A DNA stretch of 64,000 nt. Origin: Adineta steineri (taxonomy: Eukaryota; Rotifera; Eurotatoria; Adinetida; Adinetidae). The translations under genes were made by a program, and so were the position numbers. The stretch is taken from contig CAJNOI010000017.1 of assembly GCA_905250115.1 (NCBI GenBank), forward strand, positions 572,685 to 636,684. The letters run 5' to 3'. Under the pieces are notes generated by a model. The model worked only from the letters and a program-made list of their open reading frames with translations. It had not been told where the DNA came from and searched no databases. Shown here in pieces: positions 33,981-44,632 of the stretch (the first letter of the stretch is position 1; the number at the start of each line of letters is the position of its first letter).

Positions 33981-35296
33981 CGATTACCGGTGTCCTAGAA
34001 TAATTTTTAAATATTAATCAAAACGAAGATCTAATTTATCACGTTCTGCATATCAAACTCTCCAGGTAGAAGTTCTCTATTACGAAAGAGAGAGTAGATG
34101 ATGATGATCAGTTATTAGTGCTTTTCAAGGACATATGTAAGTGAATATAAAATAAAAATGAATTGTACTATATATCAAGGGAATTGGTGATGCTGAAGAT
34201 ATCACGAGAGATGCAATATCTCCCACGTCCCCATCTTCAAACAAAGGCATGCGCTGAGCTCAGACATTTAACTTCGATGAAATCGGCCTCGAAAGCGATT
34301 TGAAAAGCTGTTTTTGTTTGTTTATAATAATAACTACTATAGATTTTCTTACTGCATGTGAATTTTACAGTGCTTTTCGGTTGAAACGAAATCAAGAACT
34401 AACAATGTGGTGACGACACATTGCAAAGAAAATAAAAGAGGATAGACATGGACAAGCAAAACCACTGATGACCAACAAAGAGTTTACTGACACAATTTCT
34501 TGAAAGAAACCTAGACTAAACGGTACTGAGATTAGGTAAATCTAATTTTCTATTTGGAAACGTCGTTGATTCATTGTGCACAGGTCTGATTTCGTTTAAT
34601 CAACTAGACTAAAAAAGCGGTAATCCTACCAGTTTTGGGAGGAGTGATTCGATATAATGATACCGATTTATTAAGTTCAAAAAACACATTTTTATCAACT
34701 TGTGACACAGTTATTGGTCTAGTGTGCAATTTCCCAGCCAAACTATATCGAGAGGTAGATAACAATTGGTAACTGAAAAATCTAATGAGTAATATAATAA
34801 TTCTCGAAAATTAATTGTCATTATAATAGTCGATGTTACTGAAGAGAAATTCGGCAATTGCAACTAACAGGCGAGCTTGCTCATATTCTTTTTGCTGTTT
34901 GACAAATGTTCTTTTCTACTTTGGAATACTTGATTATTTTATGTCAAAAAAAGCAGGAATACTCATAAATAGAACAATGAACAGCACAAATGCTTTCCCT
35001 CATCCGGTCACAGTTGATAATTACTTTCGTTTATATGACGACCATAATTATTATTTAAGTACTTCTCCACATCCGAAAACTAGTTTATACCTGGATCATC
35101 CGATCTTGCTGAATTTTCATAGAAAGTGTGTCTTGAGGTGTCCATCTAACAGTAAAAATTTCAGCTCTAAATATTGAGCCGAAGAAGTTTTATATCGAAA
35201 GTAAGAGTCAAACATAGCGTTGCCGAGCGCCTCAAATTGCTCTGCTATTTCGCACGCTATAAGGCTTGGGGTGGTTTTAAAATATAATTAAAAAAA
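33981..35296. other. gene-free stretch
   Basis: I see no supportable gene. The 114-codon frame at 34833-35177 has no domain character and ignores the local splice pattern. No inverted repeat was noticed before the element beginning at 35297. Confidence 0.5.
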
Positions 35297-36510
35297 GGTG
35301 TAGGTGTATGAGATTGACATCGAGCGTTTCGATCTTCTCAGGGGTCCCATTATATGTCACCTTGTGATCAGAATTTGAAGTAAAGTCAAGTAACGTTAGA
35401 TAAGTCAAGACTCAAATTATTGTAGGGTGTTGTGTGTTGTATGAGTCGATTGAAAATATAAATGAATAATCTAGAAACAGGAACATATATTAGAGTAGTG
35501 ACTCACTTGTACTGTTGTTTTTGATTGAATTGAATGTGAGAGTGAAGATCGCTTAGGGAAAGCGGTCTTTATATACAGTCTGGGACTAGGAAGACATTGG
35601 AATAATCCTCTTTTAAAATGTTCTTGGAAATATCATAATTTTGAGTCTAGACATAGGATTCTTCCATATACTATTCATCGATGCATTAATTATAGGGTAT
35701 TATTCAATATTTATTTTATTTATTCATTTCTATACCTGTATCGTTGTCGGTTGGGTTGACAAACATAATACAAAAAAATGAAAAGAACGAAGAACTAGAA
35801 ACGAAAAATACCAACCAAAAAATAATGAAAAAGAAAAAGAGTCTATTTTCGGAGAACTGTCCAACTTCTGTGAACTCTAATGTCTTGATGAATCCACGGA
35901 AGGGTGTGAATGTATGATAATAAAATATCCACGCCTATACCCACACCCACACCCTACATTCTTTTTCTTTTTCATGTTTTTTTTGTTTTTGTTCTGTTCT
36001 TTTCATTTTCTTGTATTATGTTTGTCAACCCAACCGGTAACGATACGGGTATAGAAATAAATAAATAAAATAAATATTGAATAATACTCTATAATTAATG
36101 CATCGATGAATAGTATATGGAAGAATCCTACGCCTTGACTCAAAAAGTATGCAATTTCCAAGAACATTTTAGAAGACGATTATTCAGATTTCTTCCTAAT
36201 TCTAAACTGTATATGAAGACCACTTCTTCTAAGCGATATTTACTCTCACATTCAATTCAATCAACAACAATAATACAAGTGAGTCCATACTCTAATACAT
36301 TTTTCTGTTTCTAGATTATTCATTTATATTTTCAATTAACTCATAGCAGTGTAATTGTTATACTTGTGAATAATTTTAATTGAATTTGACTTACTTAGTC
36401 GACTTTAGTTCAAATTCTGATCATAAAGTGATATATGATGTTATATGCTGGGACCCCTAAGAAAAGTCGAAACGGATCATGACAGTCTCATACACCCACA
36501 CCCTCGCGAT
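35297..36510. mobile_element. nested palindrome: GT arms, long TIRs, central GT hairpin
   Basis: The outermost arms are telomere-like (GGTGTAGGTG at 35297 and CACCCACACCCTCGCGATG to 36510). Inside lie inverted arms of about 500 bp (35307-35800 and 35975-36490) sharing, for example, GGTCCCATTATATG / complement of CATATATGATG...GGGACCCC, TATACTATTCATCGATGCAT and TTTGTCAACCCAACCGG. The centre is a GT hairpin (35901-35956). The ORF at 36117-36314 lies within the right arm and is not a gene. A third copy of one arm is at 39436-39829. Each arm contains TATATAAAGACC-like and AATTCAATC words reminiscent of a promoter, but no coding sequence. Confidence 0.75.
35901..35956. repeat. central GT hairpin of nested palindrome
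   Basis: AGGGTGTGAATGTATG faces ATACCCACACCCACACCCT at the exact centre of the large inverted repeat. Confidence 0.8.
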
Positions 36511-36701
36511 GAATAATCTATAAAATCAAAGGAAAGAACTGCTCGCAGTACATCATGCAGTAGGTCTCTCATATTACCTAGATCACCATTTGAATCAAAC
36601 GGATACTCGTTAATATCAGGAAAAAATCAAATTTGCTTAAAATTTTGTTGTTGACTGTAAATGACATTATTATCGGGTTTATTCTTGGTAGAATCTTTTA
36701 G

Positions 36702-37283
36702 ATGTTGAAAAAAATTAATTATTATGATCATGAATTATCAATTCGTAGTGCAATATGTGCTCGATTAGATTCTCCATATCTTTATTTAAGAAAATTTGCT
36801 ATTCTTTTGGAATTTTCGGGTTCAATTTATATTTGGATTCCTTATTCAGTAATCATGATTGCACTTCATTACACAACCATACATGAAGCAATGCAATATA
36901 TTTTACTTTTTACAGGTTTTATGTTTGATATAGTTATTATTGGTACAACTAAATTTCTTATACGTCGTCCAAGACCAGTAGTTAATCATAATGATGTTCT
37001 AGCAATTGGGCCTGATAAATTTTCTTTTCCTAGTGGTCGTACATCTCGAGCTGTATTTCTACTTTTTTATTTTATTCAAACATCATTTTTTAAACATTTG
37101 CCATCTTCTTTTATTATTATTTGGTTAAGTCTTGTTGTAGCTTCTCGGCTTCTATTAGGACGTCATTATATATCAGATGTTATAGCCGGTATTCTGTTTG
37201 GAATTTTTGAGTGCTCAATTCTTGTACACATTTCACCTATTGTAACTCGTATTTTTTTTCTCTATATTTGTGTTCCACAGTAA
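36702..37283 (+). CDS. PAP2 phosphatase-like protein, PLPP6 type
   Basis: Intronless, 193 aa. Several transmembrane helices surround the three lipid-phosphatase motifs: KFLIRRPRP (about 87-95), FPSGRTSRA (about 109-117) and SRLLLGRHYISDV (about 147-159). The arrangement and length match PLPP6-type polyisoprenoid/presqualene diphosphate phosphatases of the endoplasmic reticulum. The second motif normally reads PSGH, with His as general acid. Here codon CGT gives Arg, one transition from CAT. The motif-3 nucleophile His (LGRH) and the Arg/Lys of motif 1 are kept. The frame is otherwise clean. Either this paralogue has lost or changed activity, or the base is an error. Confidence 0.8.
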   Translation: MLKKINYYDHELSIRSAICARLDSPYLYLRKFAILLEFSGSIYIWIPYSVIMIALHYTTIHEAMQYILLFTGFMFDIVIIGTTKFLIRRPRPVVNHNDVLAIGPDKFSFPSGRTSRAVFLLFYFIQTSFFKHLPSSFIIIWLSLVVASRLLLGRHYISDVIAGILFGIFECSILVHISPIVTRIFFLYICVPQ

Positions 37284-37472
37284 TGATAACAAATAAAGCA
37301 TTTTTTTCTATGTCATCAATCGTCTGTTTGCAACTATCATAATATACATTCATTGGCATTGTATGCGAAAGAGATTAGAACAGGTTTATTTCATTTCAAA
37401 GAACGTCTAACGAAATAATTCAGTTGTCATTATATGTACAAATAATGCTAATTATTTATTTATTTTTTCTAG

Positions 37473-37830
37473 TTCGAACAAATTGTCAAAATGAAACATC
37501 AGAAACAGCATTTGTTTATCGACGTGTGTAAGTCAATAAAAATTTTTACAAAAACAATATTCTCTTATTATTATATAAAAATTAGTTGTTATTTTGCTAA
37601 TTAAGCAGCAAAACGACATGATAATATTAGTCGTTTAACTCTCGAAGATATCGATCCATTTTTATGTACACATATTAATTTTGCTTTTGGTAAAGCACTT
37701 GAAAGTTTAACAATAGCACCTTATGAAGAAGATGATTTGAAAGGATGGACTGTAAATTCGAAAGGCATGTATGAATGTATATTACAATTCAAAGACGTTA
37801 ATCCTGATCTACGAGTTTTATTTAGTATTG
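37473..37830 (+). pseudogene. GH18 chitinase-like N-terminal fragment
   Basis: Two exons (37473-37527 and about 37609-37830) encode an FVYRRV segment, then DIDPFLCTHINFAFGKA, a GMYE motif and LRVLFSIG. This order is the first beta strands of a family-18 glycosyl hydrolase, which hydrolyses chitin. The text stops at the conserved SxGG strand, where a telomere-like GT hairpin (37831-37888) begins. No DxxDxDxE catalytic motif or later exons follow. No signal-peptide exon was found upstream. It is best read as a truncated relic broken at the hairpin. Confidence 0.7.
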
Positions 37831-37888
37831 GGTATGAGTGGGTGTGGTGTGGGTGTTTCATCTTCATTTATATTCACCCACACCTTCC
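37831..37888. repeat. telomere-like GT hairpin at GH18 break
   Basis: GTATGAGTGGGTGTGGTGTG faces ATTCACCCACACCTTCCAG, starting at the codon after LFSIG of the chitinase fragment. Confidence 0.8.
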
Positions 37889-39340
37889 AGTTACAGCTTT
37901 GAACCACGTATCAGACTTCATATGGTATCAATGGAAGTGCTTATTTTGATGTCGGAATTGACCTTTCTTCCATAGACACTGTCATTTTTGTATGAGCACT
38001 TTTTATGCGTTTGAACTACACGTTTTTTTTTCTTTTAACTTATATTTCTATATAGAAGAAAAGTTTGAATTTATTTTAAATTAACATATGTATTATTGTG
38101 GATCTGGTGCGGATAAGCTACCAACACGTACACCCACACCCGTGGCTATAGCTTTGAGATGACGAGTTATGGACAGAAATGTCTATAGATTTTTTAGTAT
38201 CTCAATATATTCAATGAAATGAGATATAGAATGATTAAAAACGCGAGGGAATACTCGGGATAATTCTCTTGTAATATGAATCTATCGTATATTCTCAAGA
38301 AGTGTATTTTGATATTTTGAGTCACGCCAAAAGTAAGTTGAAAGTATGATCAGAGCGATAAGTATTAATTATTGCATTTCCTTTCTGATCCTCGATGCAT
38401 TCAAGACTGACGAGAAGATAAGATAAATTTACCCGCTTCTTCATTCTAGTTGCATTTGAAGAGTATGGGAAAAGTAAGATAGATTTTGATTATGTATAAG
38501 TTCATTTCTTTTATATTCTATATGGATTTCAAGATCTGATCAATGTGGAGACTAAGAGTACTTAGCGAGTATTTCTCTTTTTTTCTCATAAGAACCTATG
38601 AGACTTTACGAGATATATTTTCAATTATTTCATTCATTCTGATGTAACTGATAATGCACTCAAACAGAATACTTTGAACACATAATCTCTAAGTTTTGAT
38701 AACTGTCGGTCAAATTACGCGCTTTATATATACTGAAGGTTCATTAGCCTTATAACTATCTATTTCAAATCTTTGAATTTAATCTAACAGACTGTTCTGA
38801 TGAAAATATTCAATAATAAATCCTTGATAATGAATTATATACCAATATTGTTTTCACAAACTGTAATCGTTCTAAACCAAACATCGTTCAAGCTCTTGAA
38901 AAGGTTTTAGAACAATTCGGATAGTACAACGCTTGATTATTCGACGGATTATTTTCTCGATGCATTTAATACAAATCAAAACTATCAAATCTTCGTATTC
39001 AAATATTCTGAGTTAAATTTAGTGCTGTAAAATATCTAGCAGCGTCAGCCTATGAACCTCTAAGAACAAGAAAAAGTTAAACGAAGAAAAAAAGGTATAT
39101 ATCAGCGTATAATACTGTTTTACATAATTTATACCGCTAATGAAGTGTGATTTGATCCACTCAAACAGACGCATAAGTTCGATGGTTGGAAAAGAAACTA
39201 TGTAACGCTGTATTTGCAAAACAAATCAATTTCGGTCTTTTATTTCTATATAAGCAAGGAAGAAAAAAATATTTTCATTTATACCATGCCACCACTTAGA
39301 AACATCGCTGCTGTCTGGCTTATTAGCTTTCATACAAGCG
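37889..39340. other. gene-free stretch
   Basis: No supportable gene. A single telomere-like arm, CACCCACACCC, lies near 38131. A short frame near 38872-38923 (NIVQALEKVLEQFG then stop) might be an exon fossil of unknown origin. Confidence 0.45.
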
Positions 39341-39408
39341 GAGTGTGGGTGTGGATGTCTCTTCCTCATTCACGCCTACACCCACACACTCACCCACACC
39401 CTCAAGTC
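39341..39408. repeat. telomere-like GT hairpin
   Basis: GAGTGTGGGTGTGGATGTC pairs with CCTACACCCACACACTCACC and ends CACCCTCAAG. It sits just before the lone arm at 39436. Confidence 0.85.
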
Positions 39409-39435
39409 GGACAGGTCTTTGAAAATAGACTCTTT

Positions 39436-39829
39436 TTGTTTTTCATATTTTTTGTATTATGCTTCTCAATCCATACCGGCAGCGGGAAGAGTATATAAAG
39501 AAATGAATAAAATAAATATTGAATCATACTCTATAACTAATGCATCGATGAATAGTATTTAGAAGAGTCCTATGTCTTCACTCAAAATTATGCAAATCGA
39601 ATAACATTCTCGAATATGATTAATCCTATTTCTTCCTAGCCCCAGACTGTATATAAAGACCGTTTCTTCTAAGCGATATTCGTTCTCACATTCAATTCAA
39701 TCAATAATAACAATGCAAATGAGTCAATACTCTAATATATTTTTCTGTTTCTAGATGATTCATTCATATTTTCAGTCAACTAAGATAATACACCACATCC
39801 TACAATAATTTGAGTTTTGACTTATTTAA
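39436..39829. mobile_element. single arm of the nested palindrome family
   Basis: It matches the right arm of 35297-36510 in the same orientation (TGTATTATGCTTCTCAATCC, TGCATCGATGAATAGTAT, TATATAAAGACCG, CACATTCAATTCAATCAA). It runs on into the part corresponding to CCTACAATAATTTGAGTTTTG, then is cut by the family B MITE at 39830. No partner arm is present. Confidence 0.75.
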
Positions 39830-40178
39830 CGAAGGAATCTCCCGAGGTATTAAAAAGCTTTTGAGCGTCAATTTTGCTCACAAGTAGAGGATACATAGAC
39901 TAGAAAAAGTCTAAAAGAATATGTGCCCAAGTTGATGTTTATCTGTGCGGTAAAATCAAAGTTTCGAATTTAGGCCTGAAACTGTGTCCACACTAAGACC
40001 TCAATCAGATAAACTTGCTTACAAGTTTTCAGAAATTTCGGAGAGACTGTCTTCGAGATACAAGTATGTTAGCATAGAGACGCTTTCTTATGGATATTAG
40101 GTTTCACATGAATATTTCGATGGATTCATATCTCGAAGATAATCTGTCTAAAATTTCTAAAACTTTGTAAGCAAACTT
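39830..40178. mobile_element. family B MITE, truncated copy
   Basis: It begins CGAAGGAATCTCCCGAGG like 20964 and shares CCACACTAAGACCTCAATCA and TCGATGGATTCATATCTCG. The left part carries an extra segment of about 80 bp (39885-39970). The right end stops at AAACTTG, where a GT hairpin starts, so the terminal part of the right arm is missing. Confidence 0.7.
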
Positions 40179-40232
40179 GTGGGTGTGGGTGTGAGTGTTT
40201 GTCTATCTCACACCCACCCACACTCTCAAGAT
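40179..40232. repeat. telomere-like GT hairpin
   Basis: TGGGTGTGGGTGTGAGTG faces CTCACACCCACCCACACTC and ends TCAAGAT. It replaces the end of the family B MITE. Confidence 0.85.
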
Positions 40233-40433
40233 TTCCATTAGAAACTCTGCATAGTAAGGAGAAATGAAAGCTCGCTCACCGCTGAACCAAGAAGGTTAGT
40301 ATATTAGCGACTGTTGGCTTGCTTAGAAGCAGATATTTGAATTTTACTGCATTGACAGTGTGTGTGGAATACCTACAATTTAAAATTTCAACTTTTAAAA
40401 GGAGATTTAAAAAAAGTCTACTGAAGGTCAAAA

Positions 40434-40492
40434 CCATCGTGAGGGTGTGGGTGAGATTCCCGTTTGTTATGTTAACCTAGATCCAAACCCTT
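40434..40492. repeat. degenerate GT hairpin
   Basis: CCATCGTGAGGGTGTGGGTG keeps the full left terminus. The right arm (ATCCAAACCCTTATAT) is eroded. It lies about 100 bp upstream of the glycosyltransferase-like gene. Confidence 0.6.
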
Positions 40493-40591
40493 ATATACTA
40501 TATTTGAAGACATTATAAAGGTTTCTCATTTTCAGATAGCTTTCATTTGTTGACTTCAACTGTGTCACAGCTACATGATTCCATTATAGAC

Positions 40592-41611
40592 ATGACACAT
40601 ATCATCAACAAATTTATCCCAGCATCATTTCAAGTCTCAATACTCCAAGCGAGATGTCCATGGCGACTTGCTTTTACTCTAATTTCTATATCTTTGCTAT
40701 TAATGTCAACAATGTATTTTTCAGGTCTATCATTCAAGCATAAATCGCAACGCTGCGAACAAGTTACTGAGTTGAATGAACAATTAACTGAAATGTCCTC
40801 ACTTTTTAAACATCAACAGCCCCCGTCCATTCTTATTGTCGGCGTGTTTTTCACGGGAAAAACAGATCCTCAGCGACCACAAAAGAGAAATGTTTACAAG
40901 GACTGTTCTGACTATTTTCAAGTGTGGCATGACTCTATACATAAGCAAGGTTTGCACGGTGTGATGTTGCATGATGGTCTGAAGAAGGAGATTATTGACA
41001 ATTATACAACTCCTTCATTCATATTTATACGCAGTAATCAGTCGTCGCTACCTGCTGCACTTTGGCCGGCTGAATGGAAATTTATCGCCCTATACGACTT
41101 CTTACGAATGCATGAGGATCTTCAATACGTGGTGATCACAGATGTATCAGATGTTACTATTAACAAGAATCCAATTGACTTTTTTTTGTCGCATTTTACT
41201 AAAGATATATTCTTTGCTTATGAAAGTGCCCCTGGTAGAAGATGGATGTTAGAAAACTGGGAGAAATGCTTCGGCGAGAAATATCCTCCATACATGTCCA
41301 AAGTACATACTCCAAATATGATCGCTGGGCGGCGAGAGGCATTGGTCACGCATGTTTATTTAATGAAAACTATGCTACTGGAAATTGCGAGACATAACGC
41401 GGCTGGAGCTGGTGTTTGTGATATGCTTGTACATCATAAAGTAGTTTACGACTACTGGAATAACGACGCGAATTTGAACAAACGCATATGGGAAGAAGGT
41501 CAACCTCTTTACAACAAGATTAAGACAATAAATGGAATTCCGGGAGAGCCAGATAATATTCTCAATGGATATTATATGGTGCATAGACACCGCTCTAACC
41601 CTTGCCGTTAA
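40592..41611 (+). CDS. type II membrane glycosyltransferase-like protein
   Basis: I take the first ATG (40592, MTHIINKFIP) giving 339 aa; the frame is open upstream to a likely splice acceptor (TTTTCAG near 40535), so a further 5' exon is possible. A short cytosolic part is followed by one transmembrane anchor (about 27-45, LAFTLISISLLLMSTMYFSG) and a stem. The lumenal domain has IALYDFLR, VVITDVSDV (a DxD-like metal-binding motif near residues 184-190) and NMIAGRREAL. This topology and motif order fit a Golgi GT-A-fold nucleotide-sugar transferase. The donor and acceptor cannot be told, and the exact family is not recognised. GC content is above that of the flanking repeats. Intronless as seen. 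Confidence 0.7.
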   Translation: MTHIINKFIPASFQVSILQARCPWRLAFTLISISLLLMSTMYFSGLSFKHKSQRCEQVTELNEQLTEMSSLFKHQQPPSILIVGVFFTGKTDPQRPQKRNVYKDCSDYFQVWHDSIHKQGLHGVMLHDGLKKEIIDNYTTPSFIFIRSNQSSLPAALWPAEWKFIALYDFLRMHEDLQYVVITDVSDVTINKNPIDFFLSHFTKDIFFAYESAPGRRWMLENWEKCFGEKYPPYMSKVHTPNMIAGRREALVTHVYLMKTMLLEIARHNAAGAGVCDMLVHHKVVYDYWNNDANLNKRIWEEGQPLYNKIKTINGIPGEPDNILNGYYMVHRHRSNPCR

Positions 41612-41780
41612 TAATAATAGTGAGGGAAGTATCTTACTTCCTTAAGAAGAAGCCTAAAAATATTTGCTTTTTTTACCAATAGATAGAGCGTGTTTCGCTT
41701 TACTTTTCTATGCTATTTGATCATTCCCCACATCCTAATAGATTAGTGAAATTTTGAAAAACAGTTTTTTTGTGTACGAC

Positions 41781-42072
41781 TTGGGGGTGTGGATAAGGTG
41801 GGTGTGAGTAGAATGAGTAAACACTCGAGCCGACACCCACATCCACACCCTCTCATGCGTTTAATTGATAGTAAGTAACTATAACAAGAGGAATCCATGA
41901 AAGATGCTCCAACAACATCTGCTCTCGCGACATTTGCTCTTCCATGATATTTGCTCTCCAGTATCAACTGTCGATCTTGAGGGTGTGGGTGTGAATATAG
42001 GTGTGCGGCTGTGGGTATGTTATGATTAAGATACTCATACCACACTGCCCACCGACACCCATATCCACCCTG
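41781..42072. repeat. two telomere-like GT hairpins
   Basis: The first (41781-41855) pairs TTGGGGGTGTGGATAAGGTG with CACCCACATCCACACCCTC. The second (41972-42072) begins GATCTTGAGGGTGTGGGTG and ends CACCCATATCCACCCTGAGC. The 115 bp between them include a repeated ATTTGCTCT word. Confidence 0.8.
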
Positions 42073-42301
42073 AGCTTTTTGAGCTTTTCTGTCATTCAGA
42101 GAATTAACTTGGAAAAAGTGACTCGATTTTTTTCTATTTTTTAAAATGCGTTCTCTCATTTCTAAATCATCTTTTGATTCATACTGAAAATAAAATTAAC
42201 ACACACATGTGTATTATTAGCAATAAAACAAATTCAAGAAAAATACAAATGTTTCATTTCATAATTGTCGCCTGTGAATTAGTGAATGATTGATCAATGA
42301 A

Positions 42302-44000
42302 CTATATTAGTAGAGGCGAAGATGGATTGGAAAGATCAATAATATCACTATCGGTTTCTGGTAGAACAAGAGTTGGTAAATTAGATGATGTTGTTTCAAT
42401 ATCAACTTCCAATATTGATACTTGAACGTATCCATCGTCGGTCATATAGCGAGTAACTAATAAGAGACATCTAAAAGAGAAAATATAAGATTTCATTTTT
42501 TTTAATTTTGCAAATGAACATGACTCACATGTTAAGAATAAATGGTATAATAGCAAGACTAGCAGCAAATAATAAGGTAGTTCCTCTATAATAGACTACT
42601 GTACGAGCATAGAACCAATTGAAGAATGAACTACCCAAAGCATACATGACTGCATTGAGTTCGGTAAAAAATGTAAATGCACTGCTTCGTTCATGTGGTT
42701 CTAACCATTTTGATAACATTGACCATGTTAAAGAATCTTGATAGGTAGAAAATGAACTAATAGCCAAAGCGGCATACATTTGCCAATTGTGTTGAGCAAA
42801 TGCTATCCAAATAGTCGATGTGGATAAACAGATATAACCAATAGCACAAATAAATGGATCACTAACACCAATACGTGTTAATATTCGCATGCCGAGTAGA
42901 CTGAAAACAGCAGAAGTAATAGCAGAAACAGCTGTATAATTTCCAATCTCAGAAGATGACCAACAAAATGGAACATTTAAAAGATACCAAAGAAATGCGG
43001 CTGCTGATGAACCTATGAATACATTAAACGCATACGAGACCATTGTTAGATAGATGCTGATAGATTTTTTTCTCGATCGATGTTTAAATGAAAATACAGT
43101 AAATACTTCGAAAAGATGAGCCCATCCTGACGGCGATGTTTCTATATCATCATGTGATTCAGTTAAAAGAGATGTTGTACTTTCGGATATTTCTCTAGTC
43201 TGAAGTTTAACATGAGATGGTTTAATATAGATAATAGTAATGATAATTGATATTAATTGTAATATTAAAGCTGCCCAAAACAGATCAATAAAACCACGCC
43301 ATGCAATGTAATAACCAATTACGAAGGATGCACCAGCTTCCACACTTGTTGTTATGCTGACGATAAGAACAATACGAGATGAACGTTTACTTTCGATTGT
43401 ACCTTCAATAATAATCAACATCAGTACAAGATCTTAATAAAATGAGAAAAAAAAACAGATAAATTAGTTGGAAGATAAAGAAAAGGTAGTCAACTATAAA
43501 TTACTAAGAAGTCCAATTGAACCCGTTAGACCAAGGATAATAGAAGAAATAATCCACCAATATTCAAGAAGATGAAAATAGATGATTGCTAGCCAAATGG
43601 CCAATTGAACAACAGTACCCAACATCGGAAGTAGAGCTACAAATCGTACACCTAATTTTGGTGTATACAAACCAAGTATATATGTCATGATAATTACCGG
43701 AATACCATTCGATAGATCAATCCAAAAGAATAGATCGGCCGAACGTTGTTGTGCCCATATTTGAGCTTGACTTGTCGTTGTATTTGAATCGTTTCCACAT
43801 GTCATATTATTGTTCATTGTATGTAAAATAGATGATTGCGAACTATTATTCGACATTGTTAGTGTCATATTTGATACAAATGGATCATTTTTTAGATAGA
43901 ATGCATAAATATATTGTCCAACAACGGCAAGAATAGAACCACACAACGATTGTAAAAATGTAATCGCAGCAATAGCATAAATATTAAGGCTCGATGTCAT
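42302..44000 (-). CDS. SLC46-like major facilitator transporter
   Basis: Three exons (44000-43505, 43432-42529, 42470-42302), GT-AG, phases consistent, 522 aa. About twelve transmembrane helices are visible, with an N-glycosylation-rich loop (NMTLTMSNNSS, NMTCGNDSN) after helix 1, a long cytosolic loop (SESTTSLLTESHDDIETS) between halves and an acidic C-terminal tail. SxKWLEPHERSSAFTFFTELNA in the second half and PFCWSSSEIGNY resemble the SLC46 family, which includes the proton-coupled folate transporter. I infer a plasma- or lysosomal-membrane solute importer; the substrate is unknown. The gene seems intact. Confidence 0.75.
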
Positions 44001-44632
44001 GGATTGAGATTAAATTGATTGTATATTATTAGTGTAACCTAATAGAGTAATCGATGAAATATGAAAATGAATGATCAAATTTGTGAGTACAAAAGAAGAA
44101 GAAAAAAAGAAATTGCACGACACCACTCGCAATCAGATGTTTTAAAAATATAATTGAACACAGTCGTACAAATTTTTCATTCACAAGCAAAACAAAAGTA
44201 AACAGAAACATTGATGTTATTCGATCGATTATACCTATAAGAAATTCATTGATAAAGAGACAAAAAAACTAAGACGAAGCAGAGCAAATATTGTTTTTTG
44301 ATACTTACAGCTGTGAAGTATTCAAAACGTGTATAATTTTTACTCACATCACTCCTACTTAATGAAAATTATACAAAAAATATCCTACGCATGACCTCAC
44401 TTTGCGCACATTGAAACTAGTGAGTCATCATATATGGTGTATATACATGCGTGTACTCATTTTTTGTTTCTTAACGTTCGACTAGGCCTTTCTTTCCTTT
44501 TTCTTCTTTTTTATCAACGCATATACTATACTTTTTTTTTTATTCTCTCCCTCTGCTGTTGTTGCATTAAAGCTCAAACAATTAAAATCGATAAAACAAC
44601 CGTGCATTCATCCGTTAAAATATATGCGCTTT
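44001..44632. other. intergenic stretch
   Basis: The 5' flank of the SLC46-like gene and 3' flank of the F-box-like gene, AT-rich. I see no further feature; the short frames at 44029-44211 and 44434-44652 are not convincing. Confidence 0.5.

Noticed and set aside
34833-35177. 114-codon plus-strand ORF
   Set aside because: No recognisable domain, no signal peptide, and composition like the flanking non-coding DNA.
36117-36314. 65-codon ORF
   Set aside because: It lies inside one arm of the large inverted repeat and is not open in the other arm or the third copy.
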